A stretch of 64,000 nucleotides of DNA from Enhydrobacter aerosaccus. GTDB taxonomy: Bacteria > Pseudomonadota > Alphaproteobacteria > Reyranellales > Reyranellaceae. How positions within the stretch are numbered: the first letter of the stretch is position 1; each line of letters starts with the position of its first letter. Shown piece after piece: positions 1 through 10,088 of this stretch. The stretch is taken from positions 1,302,001-1,366,000 of the forward strand of contig NZ_FUWJ01000001.1 of NCBI RefSeq assembly GCF_900167455.1. The letters run 5' to 3'. The notes under the pieces were generated by a model. That model saw only the letters and a program-made list of their open reading frames with translations. It ran no database searches and was not told where the DNA came from. Both the position numbers and the translations under genes were made by a program.

Positions 1-1
1 C

Positions 2-466
2 AAGACCAGCGTCTCTCAGGCCGCCGCGACGGCGGTCGATATCAAGCGCATTCTGGCGATGATCCCGCATCGCTATCCCATGGTGATGGTCGACAGGGTG
101 ATCGAGATGCGGCTCGATGAGCGGGCGATCGGCATCAAGAACGTCAGCATCAACGAGCCGTTCTTCCAGGGGCATTTCCCGTCCGACCCGGTCATGCCGG
201 GTGTGCTTATCGTCGAAGCCATGGCGCAGACGGCGGCGGTCCTGGTGGTCGCGACGTTCGGCCCTGACTCCGAGGGTAAGCTGGTCTATTTCATGTCGAT
301 CGATGGAGCCCGCTTCCGACGCCCGGTGGTGCCGGGAGACCGTCTCGAGCTTCATGTGGAGAAGATCCAGAGCCGCGCCAATGTCTGGAAGTTCGCCGGC
401 AAGGCGATCGTCGATGGCAAGGTGGCGGCCGAGGCAACGTTCGCTGCCATGATCCGCGACAGGTAA
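2..466 (+). CDS. fabZ: 3-hydroxyacyl-ACP dehydratase FabZ (5' end outside window)
   Basis: FabZ removes water from 3-hydroxyacyl-ACP in cytoplasmic type II fatty acid synthesis. The reading frame is open from base 2, so the gene enters from the left; 154 residues are visible and only a few N-terminal residues should be missing. The hot-dog fold signature is clear: an MIPHRYP segment near base 59 and the catalytic stretch [13 protein letters not shown] with its His, followed by the EAMAQ helix. An ATG at 59 is inside the conserved domain and cannot be the true start. It lies 11 bp before a glyoxalase gene. In many alphaproteobacteria fabZ is followed by lpxA, which is not the case here. Confidence 0.95.
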   Translation, partial: KTSVSQAAATAVDIKRILAMIPHRYPMVMVDRVIEMRLDERAIGIKNVSINEPFFQGHFPSDPVMPGVLIVEAMAQTAAVLVVATFGPDSEGKLVYFMSIDGARFRRPVVPGDRLELHVEKIQSRANVWKFAGKAIVDGKVAAEATFAAMIRDR

Positions 467-477
467 AGGGGACAGTC

Positions 478-885
478 ATGCCCGATACGGCCGCCAACTA
501 CCGCATGCTGCATACGATGATCCGGGTGAAGGATCTCGACAAGTCGCTGGCGTTCTATACCGGCCCGATGGGAATGAAGCTCCTGCGCAAGCGGGATGTG
601 CCCGAGGGCAAGTACAGCCTGGCCTTCGTCGGTTACGGCGACGAGGCCGAGCATTGCGCGGTCGAGCTGACCTACAACTGGGATCAGGAGAAGCCCTACG
701 AGATCGGCACGGGTTTCGGCCATCTCGCCGTCGGCGTTCCCGATGTCTACGGAATGTGCGAGCAGGTCACCAAGGCAGGCGGCAAGGTCACGCGCGCTCC
801 TGGGCCGGTGAAATTCGGCACGACCGTCATCGCCTTCGTGGAAGATCCGGACGGCTACAAGATCGAGCTGATCGAACGGAAGTAG
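478..885 (+). CDS. gloA: Lactoylglutathione lyase (glyoxalase I, VOC family)
   Basis: This 135-residue protein should convert the methylglyoxal-glutathione hemithioacetal to S-lactoylglutathione in the cytoplasm. The four metal ligands of the family are present in order: His12, Glu63, His82 and Glu130 (compare His5, Glu56, His74, Glu122 in E. coli GloA). The stretch YSLAFVGYG is also typical. Length matches the single-domain bacterial enzyme. The ATG at 478 follows an AAAGGGGA Shine-Dalgarno sequence, 11 bp after fabZ, so it is probably cotranscribed with fabZ. Glutathione-dependent detoxification fits a gamma-glutamyltransferase found later in the window. Confidence 0.93.
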   Translation: MPDTAANYRMLHTMIRVKDLDKSLAFYTGPMGMKLLRKRDVPEGKYSLAFVGYGDEAEHCAVELTYNWDQEKPYEIGTGFGHLAVGVPDVYGMCEQVTKAGGKVTRAPGPVKFGTTVIAFVEDPDGYKIELIERK

Positions 886-930
886 GCCGAGAGCCTGCGG
901 CCGGGCAAGCCGGCGGCGCCCAGGCGGCGG

Positions 931-1131
931 CTAGATCAGCCGCCAGTCGTAAAGCATCACCATCATGAGCGCCGTCGCGATTGCGACGACGAGCAGGCGT
1001 GTCTGAAGGCCCGTTTGGCGAACGTTGTCATTGGCCGGTCGGCCGAGCCGCACCACGCGCGGCATCGGCTTCGGCTTCTGTGCCACAGCCCAGGTCGTGG
1101 CCCGGCGTGATCCATGGGACGATCTCGCCAT
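931..1131 (-). CDS. Small membrane protein, unknown function
   Basis: A 66-residue protein with a basic N-terminal half rich in Arg, Ser and Pro, an ANDN motif near residue 32, and one C-terminal hydrophobic segment (about residues 46-62), so it is probably a tail-anchored inner membrane protein. The frame is open further upstream into gltA, but the ATG at 1131 has a strong GAGGAGAGG Shine-Dalgarno sequence directly before it, which decides the start. It lies 34 bp after gltA on the same strand, probably in the same transcript. I do not recognise a family, and the role is unknown. Confidence 0.6.
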   Translation of the reverse strand: MARSSHGSRRATTWAVAQKPKPMPRVVRLGRPANDNVRQTGLQTRLLVVAIATALMMVMLYDWRLI

Positions 1132-1165
1132 TTTCCTCTCCTCGTCCGCCGCTGTCGGCGGTTTT

Positions 1166-2464
1166 TCAGCCCCGCATATGGAGCGGTTTATAGGGCCGTT
1201 CGGTCTGGCCATTGTAGAGCTGGCGCGGACGGCCGATCTTCTGGTCCGGATCCTCGATCATCTCGTTCCACTGGGAAATCCAGCCGACCGTCCGAGCCAC
1301 CGCGAACAGGACGGTGAACATCGAAGTCGGGATGCCGATCGCCCGGAAAATGATGCCCGAATAGAAATCGACGTTTGGATAGAGCTTCTTCGAGATGAAA
1401 TAATCGTCCTTGAGCGCGATCTGTTCCATTTCCATGGCGAGCTCGAGCAGCGGATCATGCTCGATGCCGAGCGACGTCAGGACCTCGTGGCAGGTCTGGC
1501 GCATGACCTTGGCGCGCGGATCGTAGTTCTTGTAGACGCGATGGCCGAAGCCCATCAGGCGGGTGTGGTCGCCCTTGTCCTTCACGCGGGACAGGAAGCC
1601 CGGGATGTTCTGCTTGCCGCCGATCTCGTTCAGCATGTTGATCACGGCCTCGTTGGCGCCGCCGTGGCTGGGTCCCCACAGCGAGGCGATACCGGCCGCG
1701 ATGCAAGCGAAAGGATTGGCGCCCGAGGAGCCGGCCAGACGAACCGTGGAGGTGGAGGCGTTCTGCTCGTGATCGGCATGGAGCATCAGGATGCGATCCA
1801 TGGCCTTCTCGAGCACCGGATTGACTTCGTACTCCTCGGCCGGAACCGAGAACATCATCCTCAGGAAATTGGCCGAATAGGACAGGTCGTTGCGCGGATA
1901 AACGAAGGGCTGGCCGACCGAGTACTTGTAGGCCATCGCCGCGATGGTCGGCATCTTCGCGACCAGGCGGTAGGACGCCACCATGCGCTGGTGCGCATCG
2001 TTGATGTCGAGCGAGTCGTGATAGAAGGCGGACAGGGCGCCGACCACGCCGCAACACACGGCCATGGGATGGGCGTCGCGGCGGAAGCCGCGATAGAAGG
2101 TGCTGATCTGCTCATGAACCATCGTGTGGTTCGTGATGTCCTTGACGAACTTTTCCTTCTGCGTCTTCGTCGGCAGTTCGCCCTTCATCAGGAGATAGCT
2201 GACTTCCATGAAGTCGCTCTGCTCGGCCAGTTCGGCGATGTTGTAGCCGCGATAGAGCAGGACACCTTCGTCGCCGTCGATGTAGGTGATCTTGGAGGCG
2301 CACGAGCCGGTTGAGGTGAAGCCCGGATCGTAGGTGAACATTCCGGACTGGCCGTAGAGCTTGCGGACATCGACCAAGCGCGGACCGATCGTGCCGTGGA
2401 TGATCGGAAATTCGTAGGACTTGCCGGTTTCGTTGTCGGTCAGCGTCGCGGTCGATTTGGCCAT
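1166..2464 (-). CDS. gltA: Citrate synthase
   Basis: GltA condenses acetyl-CoA with oxaloacetate, the entry step of the TCA cycle. The 432-residue protein has the length of the hexameric type II bacterial enzyme. The catalytic residues are visible: His267 in SHGGANEA, His308 in GFGHRVYK and Asp366 in NVDFYSG. An N-terminal small domain with a [10 protein letters not shown] segment is typical of gram-negative enzymes. The start ATG at 2464 follows AAAGAGTAG. It lies 84 bp downstream of the EamA gene and 34 bp upstream of a small membrane protein, all on the minus strand. Confidence 0.98.
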   Translation of the reverse strand: MAKSTATLTDNETGKSYEFPIIHGTIGPRLVDVRKLYGQSGMFTYDPGFTSTGSCASKITYIDGDEGVLLYRGYNIAELAEQSDFMEVSYLLMKGELPTKTQKEKFVKDITNHTMVHEQISTFYRGFRRDAHPMAVCCGVVGALSAFYHDSLDINDAHQRMVASYRLVAKMPTIAAMAYKYSVGQPFVYPRNDLSYSANFLRMMFSVPAEEYEVNPVLEKAMDRILMLHADHEQNASTSTVRLAGSSGANPFACIAAGIASLWGPSHGGANEAVINMLNEIGGKQNIPGFLSRVKDKGDHTRLMGFGHRVYKNYDPRAKVMRQTCHEVLTSLGIEHDPLLELAMEMEQIALKDDYFISKKLYPNVDFYSGIIFRAIGIPTSMFTVLFAVARTVGWISQWNEMIEDPDQKIGRPRQLYNGQTERPYKPLHMRG

Positions 2465-2496
2465 TGGGACTACTCTTTCAGGCTCGATTTACGATT

Positions 2497-2520
2497 GGGC
2501 GGCACCCTAACAAGCCGCCC
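2497..2520 (-). other. Small GC hairpin between the EamA gene and gltA
   Basis: GGGCGGC and GCCGCCC form a perfect 7-bp stem with a 10-base loop, located after the EamA stop codon and before gltA on the minus strand. No run of T follows, so it is at best a weak terminator or a leader hairpin of gltA. Confidence 0.35.
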
Positions 2521-2548
2521 CGAAAGGCGCAATTGTGCGGGCCGGCCG

Positions 2549-3451
2549 CTATTTCGCGGGGCGTAGCATATGGCCTATGCGGCCGTCGATGATCGCGAGG
2601 CCCATGGCGATCAACATCATGCCTGCAACCTGACGAAAACCCAACTCTTCGCCGAGGAAGGTCACCCCCAGTAAGTTCGATGTAACCGGTATCAACAGGG
2701 TGACGAGCAGCAGATTGGTCGCTCCCGCCACGGCAAGAATTCGAAAATAGAGAACGTAGGCAAGAGCCGTGGAGAGCAATGCCAGGCCGGCAATCGAGGC
2801 CCAGAGGGATACCGGGTGTGGGGTAAGCAGCGGCCACGGGCCATCGACAGCCAGCATGATCGGCAGAATCAACATACTGCTCGCCGTGATCTGACCGGCC
2901 GCCGCTTCGATCGGACCGATTCCCATCGCCTTGAACCGACGCCCGTATATGCCGGCGAAGGCATAGGACACGGCGGCGGCCAGGCAGGCGATCTGGCCCC
3001 ACAGGCTGGCGTCGGGGCGTTGAACTGCGACAGGACCGATCAGGACCGCCACCCCCAGGACTCCCATGACGACGGCAGCGACCTTGGCGCGGGTCATTTT
3101 CTCGTCCGTCGTGAGGAGATGCGCGACCACCACGGTGAAAAGCGGTGTCGTTGCATTCAGAATGGACGCCAAGCCCGAAGCGATCTGCGTCTGGCCCCAG
3201 AATATCAGGCTGAAGGGCAGGGCATTGTTCAGGGTTCCCATGGCGACGTAGGCAGGCCACGGCGCCCCACGCCGGAAGAGGCCTTTTCCCGAGAGCACTT
3301 GCAACAGGTTGAGAGCGACGGCCGCGAGCGCGACGCGGCCGAACACGACGGTGAGCGGGGGCAATTCTCTAACGGCAACCTTGGCAAAGAAGAAGGAGCC
3401 ACCCCAAAGAACGGAAAGCAGGAGCAGCAGGCCCCAGATGCGTAGCGACAT
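2549..3451 (-). CDS. DMT-superfamily EamA transporter
   Basis: A 300-residue very hydrophobic protein with about ten membrane helices arranged as two EamA repeats (about residues 5-135 and 150-285). Such proteins export metabolites or amino acids; the substrate cannot be read from the sequence. The second repeat ends with the typical FLGEELGFRQVAGM pattern. The gene starts 32 bp after the gltX stop and precedes gltA, so gltX, this gene and gltA may share a transcript. No clear Shine-Dalgarno sequence precedes the ATG. In related genomes gltX and gltA are neighbours without it, so it looks like a local insertion. Confidence 0.88.
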   Translation of the reverse strand: MSLRIWGLLLLLSVLWGGSFFFAKVAVRELPPLTVVFGRVALAAVALNLLQVLSGKGLFRRGAPWPAYVAMGTLNNALPFSLIFWGQTQIASGLASILNATTPLFTVVVAHLLTTDEKMTRAKVAAVVMGVLGVAVLIGPVAVQRPDASLWGQIACLAAAVSYAFAGIYGRRFKAMGIGPIEAAAGQITASSMLILPIMLAVDGPWPLLTPHPVSLWASIAGLALLSTALAYVLYFRILAVAGATNLLLVTLLIPVTSNLLGVTFLGEELGFRQVAGMMLIAMGLAIIDGRIGHMLRPAK

Positions 3452-3483
3452 CGCGGGACCATGGCTGCGTCACGCGCCCGCTT

Positions 3484-4887
3484 CTATCCGCCGGCCGCCG
3501 CCAATCTCAGCCGCGTCTCGTCGGGACCGAGCACCGACAGCACTTCGAAAATGCCCGGCGACACGGTCGAGCCGGTGAGCGCCACGCGCAGCGGCTGGGC
3601 CACCTGCCCGAGCTTGACGCCCTGCGCCTCTGCAAATCGGCGGATTGCCTCTTCCATCTGCTTCTCGCGCCAGTCGGTCTCGGAATCGAGAGCCGCCGCA
3701 AGTTTGGTCAGCAATGCCTTCGCATCGGGCGTCAGAAGCGCGCGCGCCTTGTCGTCGGCAATGGCTGGCGCGCCGCTTCGTGCGTAGAACACAAGATTGT
3801 CGACCAGCTCCACCAGCGTCCGAGACCGTTGCTTCACGCCGGTGAGGCCGCGTTCGAGACGCTGACGCGCGGCGGCGTCGGGGGAAGCACCGAGCTTGGC
3901 CTCGATCTTCGGCAACACCAGCGGAAGCAGCTCGGCATCGGGCATCTCGCGCAGATAGTGCGCGTTCAGGTTCGTGAGCTTCACGGTGTCGAAGCGCGAG
4001 GGCGAGCGGCCGACGCCCGACAGGTCGAACCACTCGATCGCCTGTTTGGTCGAAATGATCTCGTCGTCGCCGTGTCCCCAGCCCAGCCGCAGCAGATAGT
4101 TTCGGAGTGCCGTCGGCAGGAAGCCCATGTCGCGATAGGCATCGACGCCGAGCGCGCCGTGTCGCTTGCTGAGCTTGGCGCCGTCGGCGCCGTGGATCAG
4201 TGGGATGTGGGCATAGACCGGCTCGGGCCAGCCCATCGCCTTGATGATCTGGAGCTGGCGGAACGCGTTATTGAGATGGTCGTCGCCGCGAATGACGTGT
4301 GTGACACTCATGTCGTGGTCGTCGACGACGACGGCCAGCATGTAGGTCGGCGTGCCGTCGGCCCGCAGCAGGATCATGTCGTCGAGCTGGGCGTTCTCGA
4401 CTGTTACTTCACCCTGCACGGCATCCTGGATCACCGTCTTGCCGCTCTGCTGCGCCTTGAGGCGGATCACGGGCGCGACGCCGGCGGGCGCTTCCTTGGG
4501 ATCGCGATCGCGCCACCGACCGTCATAGCGCATGGGTACGCCGGCCTTGCGTTGCGCGGCGCGCATCTCTTCGAGTTCCTGGGGCGAGGCGTAGCAATAA
4601 TAGGCCTTGCCCTCGGCCAGCATCTGTCGGGCGACCTCGGCATGCCGCGCGGCCCGGGCAAACTGATAGGTGACGTCGCCATCCCAATCCAATCCCAGCC
4701 ACGACAGTCCATCGAGAATGGCTTCGATCGCCGGTTGGGTCGAGCGGGCGCGGTCGGTATCCTCGATGCGCAGCAGATACTTGCCGCCGTGATGCCGGGC
4801 GAACAGCCAGTTGAACAGGGCGGTGCGCGCACCGCCGATGTGGAGGTAGCCTGTCGGCGAAGGAGCGAAGCGGGTAACGACGGTCAT
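3484..4887 (-). CDS. gltX: Glutamyl-tRNA synthetase
   Basis: A class I aminoacyl-tRNA synthetase that charges tRNA-Glu (and in many alphaproteobacteria tRNA-Gln, later amidated by GatCAB). The 467-residue protein carries the HIGH-like motif HIGG at residues 16-19, inside the [12 protein letters not shown] stretch, and a KLSKR (KMSKS-type) motif in the middle. The reading frame extends 47 codons upstream, but the conserved domain starts at [11 protein letters not shown], so I place the start at the ATG at 4887. It is divergent from comEC with 124 bp between them, which should hold both promoters. Many alphaproteobacteria have a second gltX elsewhere. Confidence 0.96.
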   Translation of the reverse strand: MTVVTRFAPSPTGYLHIGGARTALFNWLFARHHGGKYLLRIEDTDRARSTQPAIEAILDGLSWLGLDWDGDVTYQFARAARHAEVARQMLAEGKAYYCYASPQELEEMRAAQRKAGVPMRYDGRWRDRDPKEAPAGVAPVIRLKAQQSGKTVIQDAVQGEVTVENAQLDDMILLRADGTPTYMLAVVVDDHDMSVTHVIRGDDHLNNAFRQLQIIKAMGWPEPVYAHIPLIHGADGAKLSKRHGALGVDAYRDMGFLPTALRNYLLRLGWGHGDDEIISTKQAIEWFDLSGVGRSPSRFDTVKLTNLNAHYLREMPDAELLPLVLPKIEAKLGASPDAAARQRLERGLTGVKQRSRTLVELVDNLVFYARSGAPAIADDKARALLTPDAKALLTKLAAALDSETDWREKQMEEAIRRFAEAQGVKLGQVAQPLRVALTGSTVSPGIFEVLSVLGPDETRLRLAAAGG

Positions 4888-5011
4888 GTGTGCAGGAGCG
4901 GTGCGGGTTTTGCCGCATTTCGGCCGGAAAAGTGCGCCGTAGGTAGGCGAGCGTTCCGTCACTGTCAAACATGCGGCAGGAGTTCGAGGCCGGCCGATCG
5001 AAGGGGAGAGT

Positions 5012-7138
5012 GTGTCGGCAGCCCGCAACTGGCTCCTGGCCCAGATCGAAGCCGAACGTGGCCGCTGGATGCTCTGGCTGCCGGTCGCGATGGGGCTTGG
5101 GATCGCGATCTATTTCGAACTGCCGAGCGAGCCGGCGATCTGGCTCGGGCCTGTCCTGGCAGCGGCAGGTGTGGCAATTGCCGCATTGGTGCCGGGCGGC
5201 ACCTTTGTGCGAGCACTCTGTTTTGGCCTGATCGCGGCCTGCATCGGTTTCGGCCTCGCCGCGTGGCGTACCGCGACGCTCGCGGCTCCGGTCTTGGGGC
5301 GGCCACTCTTCAGCATCAACGTCGAAGGACGGATCGCGGACATCCAGCGATTGCCCGAAGGCGTCCGCGTCGTTCTCGAGGCCGTCCGCCTCAAGGGCCG
5401 AGGAGCGCCGGCGCCCGAGGCGACGCCGGCCCGACTGCGCATCAGCCTCAGCCGTGGCGCGCCACCGATCGAAGTGGGAGATCGGCTGCTCGTCCTGGCA
5501 AATCTGTCGCCCCCGGCCGGTCCGGCTACGCCCGGCGCATTCGATTTCCAACGCGTTGCCTGGTTCCAGCAGATCGGAGGAGTGGGCTATGCGATCGCCC
5601 CGGCGGCCGTCATCGAGCACGGTCGGCCAAAAGGGTTTGTCCGCGCCATCGACGCGCTGAGGGCGGCGATCACGGCCCGCATTCTCGCGGCGCTGCCGGG
5701 GCCGGAGGGTGGCGTCGCGGCAGCTTTGCTGACCGGAGAGCAGTCCGCCGTTTCTCGGGAAATCACCCAATCGATGCGGGACTCGGGCCTCGCCCACATC
5801 CTGTCGATCTCGGGCTTGCACATCGTGTTCGTGGTCGGGCTCGTCATGGGTGTTCTGCGATACGCCATCGCGCTGGTTCCGCCACTGGCCTTGCGCGTCG
5901 ATGCCAAGAAGATCTCGGCCGTCCTCGCCCTGATGGTCGCGCTATTCTACACGGCACTCGCCGGCGCACCGGTACCGGCGCAGCGCTCCTGCGCGATGGC
6001 GGCCTTCGCGCTTCTGGCGATCCTGCTCGACCGGACGGCCTTGTCGCTCAGGCTTGTCGCCTGGTCGGCGGTGATCGTCCTGCTCGCAGCCCCCGACGCG
6101 TTGACGGGCGCGTCGTTCCAGATGTCGTTCGCCGCCGTGATCGCGCTCATCGCTGCCTGGGAGGCCGGCGCGCGATGGCGTCGATCGCTGCACGAGTGGG
6201 TGGAGCAGAGTGCTCACCCCTGGCTCTGGCGGCTCTTGGCCGGCCTGGGAGCCAGTCTCGCCACGACGCTGATCGCCTCGATCGCGACCGGGGCCTTCGC
6301 GGCCTATCACTTCAACCGGCTGTCGTTCCTGGGAGTCGGGGCCAATCTCCTGGGCGTGCCGTTGACCGGCTTCTGGATCATGCCGTGGGGCCTGCTGGCG
6401 ATGCTTCTGATGCCGCTCGGCCTGGAGAAGCTGGCGCTGGTACCGATGGGGTGGGGCATTGACGGGCTCGATGCGATCGCGGCCCATGTCTCGTCGTGGC
6501 CGCAGGCGGCCATGCTCGTGCCGTCGCTGCCCGGCGCGAGCCTGTGGTTGTTCACGATGGGCGGCTTGTGGCTTTGCCTGTGGCGACGGCGCTGGCGGCT
6601 CGCCGGAGTACCCATTGGGGCCATCGGCCTGCTGCTGGGGCCCGGGCCGGCACCGGATCTGCTGATGAGCGAGGACGGCCGCGTGCTCGGGCTTCGCGAC
6701 GGCCACGGCACGCTGCAGGTAGCGTCGGCCCGCACTGACCGCTTCGTGACCGAGGCATGGGCTCGGCGCAGCGGGCAGGACGGCGCGCGCAAATGGATGG
6801 CGAGCGCCGAAGAACAGGCTCTTGGGCTGGGCTGCCAAACCGGTCTCTGCCGCTGGCAAAAGGGACCATGGAAGGTGGCGCTGGTCAGCGACGACCAGCG
6901 TCTGGCCGAGGCCTGTGCGTCGTCGGACATCGTCCTTTCCACGGTCGATGCGCAAGGCCGCTGCCGCGGGCCGCGGCTGGTGATCGATCGGCGGGATGCC
7001 TGGCGTGAGGGCGCCCAGGCGCTTTGGCTGGAAGATTCGGGACTGCGCCGGGCGACCGCCAATGGCGCCCGCGGCGATCGTCCCTGGGTATCCAACAGTC
7101 CCAGCCGACAGGCGGTGATATCGGCACCGGGCATCTGA
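5012..7138 (+). CDS. comEC: ComEC/Rec2-family DNA uptake channel protein
   Basis: An inner membrane protein of 708 residues related to ComEC, which passes single-stranded DNA into the cytoplasm during natural transformation. Domains in order: an N-terminal membrane pair and DUF4131-like beta domain (about 20-200), the competence domain with many helices (about 215-500) containing the family hallmark SISGLHI, and a soluble C-terminal region (about 560-690). The C-terminal region is not an obvious intact metallo-beta-lactamase domain: I see no HxHxDH motif. GTG at 5012 follows AGGGGAGAG. Many alphaproteobacteria keep comEC next to gltX and lexA without known competence, so DNA uptake is an inference. 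Confidence 0.9.
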   Translation: MSAARNWLLAQIEAERGRWMLWLPVAMGLGIAIYFELPSEPAIWLGPVLAAAGVAIAALVPGGTFVRALCFGLIAACIGFGLAAWRTATLAAPVLGRPLFSINVEGRIADIQRLPEGVRVVLEAVRLKGRGAPAPEATPARLRISLSRGAPPIEVGDRLLVLANLSPPAGPATPGAFDFQRVAWFQQIGGVGYAIAPAAVIEHGRPKGFVRAIDALRAAITARILAALPGPEGGVAAALLTGEQSAVSREITQSMRDSGLAHILSISGLHIVFVVGLVMGVLRYAIALVPPLALRVDAKKISAVLALMVALFYTALAGAPVPAQRSCAMAAFALLAILLDRTALSLRLVAWSAVIVLLAAPDALTGASFQMSFAAVIALIAAWEAGARWRRSLHEWVEQSAHPWLWRLLAGLGASLATTLIASIATGAFAAYHFNRLSFLGVGANLLGVPLTGFWIMPWGLLAMLLMPLGLEKLALVPMGWGIDGLDAIAAHVSSWPQAAMLVPSLPGASLWLFTMGGLWLCLWRRRWRLAGVPIGAIGLLLGPGPAPDLLMSEDGRVLGLRDGHGTLQVASARTDRFVTEAWARRSGQDGARKWMASAEEQALGLGCQTGLCRWQKGPWKVALVSDDQRLAEACASSDIVLSTVDAQGRCRGPRLVIDRRDAWREGAQALWLEDSGLRRATANGARGDRPWVSNSPSRQAVISAPGI

Positions 7139-7209
7139 ACCCGGATTGGCATGGTCTTGGCTTCCAGTGCTTCGGTTATCTCTCAAAAGCGCAGGACCAG
7201 GATTTCGAA

Positions 7210-8835
7210 ATGGATTGTCGGTCAAAGAACAGGGCGGGCGCGGGGCGTCCCGTGCGGTGGGCAGCGATACTGCTCGCAATGATGTTGGGAACTGCGCCGG
7301 CATTCGCGCAGGGGACATTGCGTATCGGCATGACGGCTGCGGACATCCCGTTGACGACCGGCCAGACCGACCAGGGCGGCGAGGGCATGCGCTTCATGGG
7401 CTACACGGTCTATGACGGCCTCATCAATTGGGACTTGTCGTCGGCGGACAAGCCTTCAGTGCTGGTTTCAGGCCTGGCCAGCAGCTGGAAGATCGACGAC
7501 ACCGACAAGACGCGTTGGATCTTCACGTTGCGCCAGGGCGTGAAGTTCCATGACGGCAGCGATTTCAAGGCCGACGCCGTGGTCTGGAACCTCGACAAGC
7601 TGTTGAACGACAAGTCGCCGCAATACGATCCCAAGCAGGCAGCGCAAGGCCGGTCGCGTATTCCGAGCGTGAAGGGCTACAAGGTTCTCGACGATTACAC
7701 CGTCGAAATTCGCACCGGAACGCCGGATGCCTTCCTGCCGTACCAGATCGGCTGGGTGATGATGTCGAGTCCGGCCCAATGGGAGAAGGTCGGCCGCGAC
7801 TGGAACAAGTTCGCGATGACACCTTCGGGCACGGGCCCGTGGAAGCTCGCGAGCTTCGTGCCTCACACCAGCGCCGAGCTGGTGCCCAACAAGGACTATT
7901 GGGACAAGAACCGGGTGCCGAAGCTCGATCGCCTGGTCCTGCTGCCGATCCCCGAAGCAGCGACGCGGACCGCTGCCCTGCGCTCCGGACAGGTGGACTG
8001 GATCGAGGCGCCGTCTCCGGATGCGGTGCCAAGCCTCGAGAAGGCCGGCTTCAAGATCGTGACCAATGCCTATCCGCACAACTGGACCTGGCACCTCAGC
8101 GTCATCGACGGGTCGCCCTGGAAAGACGTTCGCGTGCGCAAGGCGGCGAATCTCGCGATCGACCGCAATGGGCTCAAGGTCCTGCTGAATGGCCTGATGA
8201 TTCCCGCCAAGGGATTCGTGACGCCGGGCAGCCAGTGGTTCGGTCATCCGCAATTCGACGTGAAGTACGATCCCGAGGCGGCGAAGAAGTTGCTGGCGGA
8301 AGCCGGTTACGGTCCGTCGAATCCGGTCAAAGTCAGGATCCTGATCTCCGCGTCAGGCTCCGGCCAGATGCAGCCGCTGCCGATGAACGAGTACATCCAG
8401 CAGAACCTGGCCGAGGTCGGCATCAAGGTCGATTTCGACGTGGTCGAATGGAACACGATGATCAATCTGTGGCGAGCCGGAGCCAAGTCGGACCAGGTAA
8501 AGGGCGCCAATGGCATCAACTTCTCCTACTTCATCCAGGATCCGTTCACGGCCTTCATCCGCCATATCGATTCGACCCTGGTGGCGCCGAACGGCACCAA
8601 CTGGGGCTACTACCAGGACCCGGCGATGGACGCGCTGATCGAGAAGGCGCGAACGACGTTCGACGCCGCCGAGCAGGATAAGGTCCTGCAGCAGATCCAC
8701 GAGAAGATCGTCGACGAGGCCTTGTTCCTGTTCGTCACGCATGACGTCAATCCACGCGCCATGTCCACCAAGGTGACCGGCTTCGTGCAGGCGCAGAACT
8801 GGTTCCAGGACTTCTCGCCGATCACGATGAAGTAG
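7210..8835 (+). CDS. ABC transporter substrate-binding protein, SBP_bac_5 family
   Basis: A periplasmic binding protein of the oligopeptide/dipeptide/nickel type (541 residues). A signal peptide is clear: basic start, hydrophobic WAAILLAMMLGTAPAF, and likely cleavage after AFA-Q near residue 34. The mature part has the family pattern, including an N-terminal TLRIGM strand and an RQGVKFHDGSDFKADAVVW segment. I chose the ATG at 7210 because it begins the signal peptide. No permease or ATPase gene lies next to it, so it is an orphan binding protein that must use a transporter encoded elsewhere. The ligand is unknown. It sits 71 bp after comEC and is followed by a strong hairpin. Confidence 0.9.
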   Translation: MDCRSKNRAGAGRPVRWAAILLAMMLGTAPAFAQGTLRIGMTAADIPLTTGQTDQGGEGMRFMGYTVYDGLINWDLSSADKPSVLVSGLASSWKIDDTDKTRWIFTLRQGVKFHDGSDFKADAVVWNLDKLLNDKSPQYDPKQAAQGRSRIPSVKGYKVLDDYTVEIRTGTPDAFLPYQIGWVMMSSPAQWEKVGRDWNKFAMTPSGTGPWKLASFVPHTSAELVPNKDYWDKNRVPKLDRLVLLPIPEAATRTAALRSGQVDWIEAPSPDAVPSLEKAGFKIVTNAYPHNWTWHLSVIDGSPWKDVRVRKAANLAIDRNGLKVLLNGLMIPAKGFVTPGSQWFGHPQFDVKYDPEAAKKLLAEAGYGPSNPVKVRILISASGSGQMQPLPMNEYIQQNLAEVGIKVDFDVVEWNTMINLWRAGAKSDQVKGANGINFSYFIQDPFTAFIRHIDSTLVAPNGTNWGYYQDPAMDALIEKARTTFDAAEQDKVLQQIHEKIVDEALFLFVTHDVNPRAMSTKVTGFVQAQNWFQDFSPITMK

Positions 8836-8844
8836 GGAGCGACC

Positions 8845-8873
8845 GGACTGCGCTGCGAAACGGAGCGCAGTCC
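8845..8873 (+). terminator. Strong hairpin after the binding-protein gene
   Basis: GGACTGCGCT and AGCGCAGTCC form a perfect 10-bp stem with a 9-base loop, 9 bases after the stop codon. An outer GGAGC/GCTCC pair (8836-8840 and 8877-8881) can extend it. There is no T run after it, so it may stop transcription weakly or protect the mRNA 3' end. Confidence 0.5.
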
Positions 8874-8945
8874 ACTGCTCCGACCGATCGTGAACACAGA
8901 TCAGTGTCAGCGAAGGATTGAATTGGAATAAGTAACAAACGTGAA

Positions 8946-8982
8946 TGATTTTTCCACGGACTCGTCGTATTTGGAAAAATCA
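8946..8982 (+). promoter_or_regulatory. Perfect 11-bp inverted repeat abutting the yeiH start codon
   Basis: TGATTTTTCCA (8946-8956) and TGGAAAAATCA (8972-8982) are exact inverted copies separated by 15 bases. The right arm ends on the A of the ATG at 8982. The AT-rich arms stand out from the GC-rich surroundings. It could be an operator for the nearby LysR regulator, or an mRNA hairpin that hides the start codon. Confidence 0.6.
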
Positions 8983-10088
8983 TGGCAACACCCGCAGCGC
9001 ACTCCAGTTCAGCCGTCACATCCCAAGTGACACGCACGGGCCGTCTCGCCCGCTTGCTACCCGGCATGCTGCTGTGCGGCGGCGTCACCATCGTCGCTCT
9101 CGGGCTCGAGTATGTGGAAGCCAGTTTGTTCGGCCGCGCCTGGCTGGAAGCGCTGGTCCTGGCGATCCTGGTCGGCACGGTGGTTCGTACCGCCTGGACA
9201 CCCAGCCAGCGGGCGTTCGCGGGCATTTCCTTCTGTGCCAAGACCGTCCTCGAAGTCGCCGTCGTGCTATTGGGCGCCTCGCTTAGCGCCAGCACGGTCA
9301 TGGCCGCCGGCCCCGCGTTGCTGGCGGGGATCGCCGGTATCGTCGTGATCGCGATCCTCGTGAGCTACGGCATGGGACGGCTTCTGGGGCTGCGGCACCG
9401 GCTGGCGGTCCTCGTAGCATGCGGCAATTCCATCTGCGGGAATTCGGCCATTGCAGCCGTTGCCCCGGTGATCGGCGCCAGCGGAGAGGACGTTGCCGCC
9501 TCGATCGCCTTCACCGCGGTTCTGGGTGTCGCCGTCGTTCTCAGCCTGCCGCTTCTGCCCGCGTTCGCGCATATGAGCGACACGCAATACGGCGTCATGG
9601 CCGGGCTGACCGTCTACGCCGTGCCGCAGGTGCTTGCGGCGACCGCTCCCATCGGCGCCGTGGCCGTCCAGATCGGGACGCTGGTTAAGCTGGTGCGGGT
9701 CCTCATGCTGGGACCGGTCGTGCTCCTGCTGAGCCTGGTCACCCAAAAGCTTCGGGATCAGCCGGACGTGTTGCCGCCCCATGTGACGGCTGGCGATCGA
9801 CCCAAGCGCGGCCGGCCGGCGCTGCACAAGCTGGTGCCGTGGTTCATTATCGGCTTTCTCGGCCTGGCGGCGTTTCGTTCGGTCGGCCTGGTTCCGGATG
9901 CCGTTGTCGGGCCGACGGCCTCTCTCGCCACGGCCCTGACGATCATTTCGATGGCGGCGCTGGGACTGTCCACGGATCTGCGCAGCCTCGCCCAGGCGGG
10001 CGGCCGGGTGACATGGGCCGTCATACTGTCGTTGGTTGTGCTCGGCGCGATGAGTTTTGGGCTGATCCGTCTGATCGGGATTGCTTGA
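8982..10088 (+). CDS. YeiH/YadS family (UPF0324) putative sulfate exporter
   Basis: A 368-residue membrane protein with about ten helices and the UPF0324 hallmarks: an LGASLSAS segment near residue 95, the CGNSICGNSAIAA motif near 146-158, and an ALGLSTDLR segment near the C-terminus. Family members are annotated as putative sulfate or small-acid exporters; transport has rarely been shown. The ATG at 8982 sits at the edge of a perfect inverted repeat. The 3' end overlaps the convergent LysR gene by 68 bp. In E. coli the homologue yeiH neighbours the LysR gene yeiE, so the pairing supports shared function in sulfur or iron-related control. Confidence 0.9.
   Translation: MATPAAHSSSAVTSQVTRTGRLARLLPGMLLCGGVTIVALGLEYVEASLFGRAWLEALVLAILVGTVVRTAWTPSQRAFAGISFCAKTVLEVAVVLLGASLSASTVMAAGPALLAGIAGIVVIAILVSYGMGRLLGLRHRLAVLVACGNSICGNSAIAAVAPVIGASGEDVAASIAFTAVLGVAVVLSLPLLPAFAHMSDTQYGVMAGLTVYAVPQVLAATAPIGAVAVQIGTLVKLVRVLMLGPVVLLLSLVTQKLRDQPDVLPPHVTAGDRPKRGRPALHKLVPWFIIGFLGLAAFRSVGLVPDAVVGPTASLATALTIISMAALGLSTDLRSLAQAGGRVTWAVILSLVVLGAMSFGLIRLIGIA

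Noticed and set aside
1025-2314. Long plus-strand open frame (429 codons) opposite gltA
   Set aside because: It is a high-GC shadow of citrate synthase; the residues are rich in Arg, Gly and Ala without any family pattern, while gltA is unmistakable.
4952-4966. GTTC-N7-GTCA between gltX and comEC as a possible LexA box
   Set aside because: Two mismatches in the second half-site; expected by chance.
3829-6462. 877-codon plus-strand frame spanning gltX and comEC
   Set aside because: It runs antisense to gltX and out of frame with comEC; composition is shadow-like and no motif is present.
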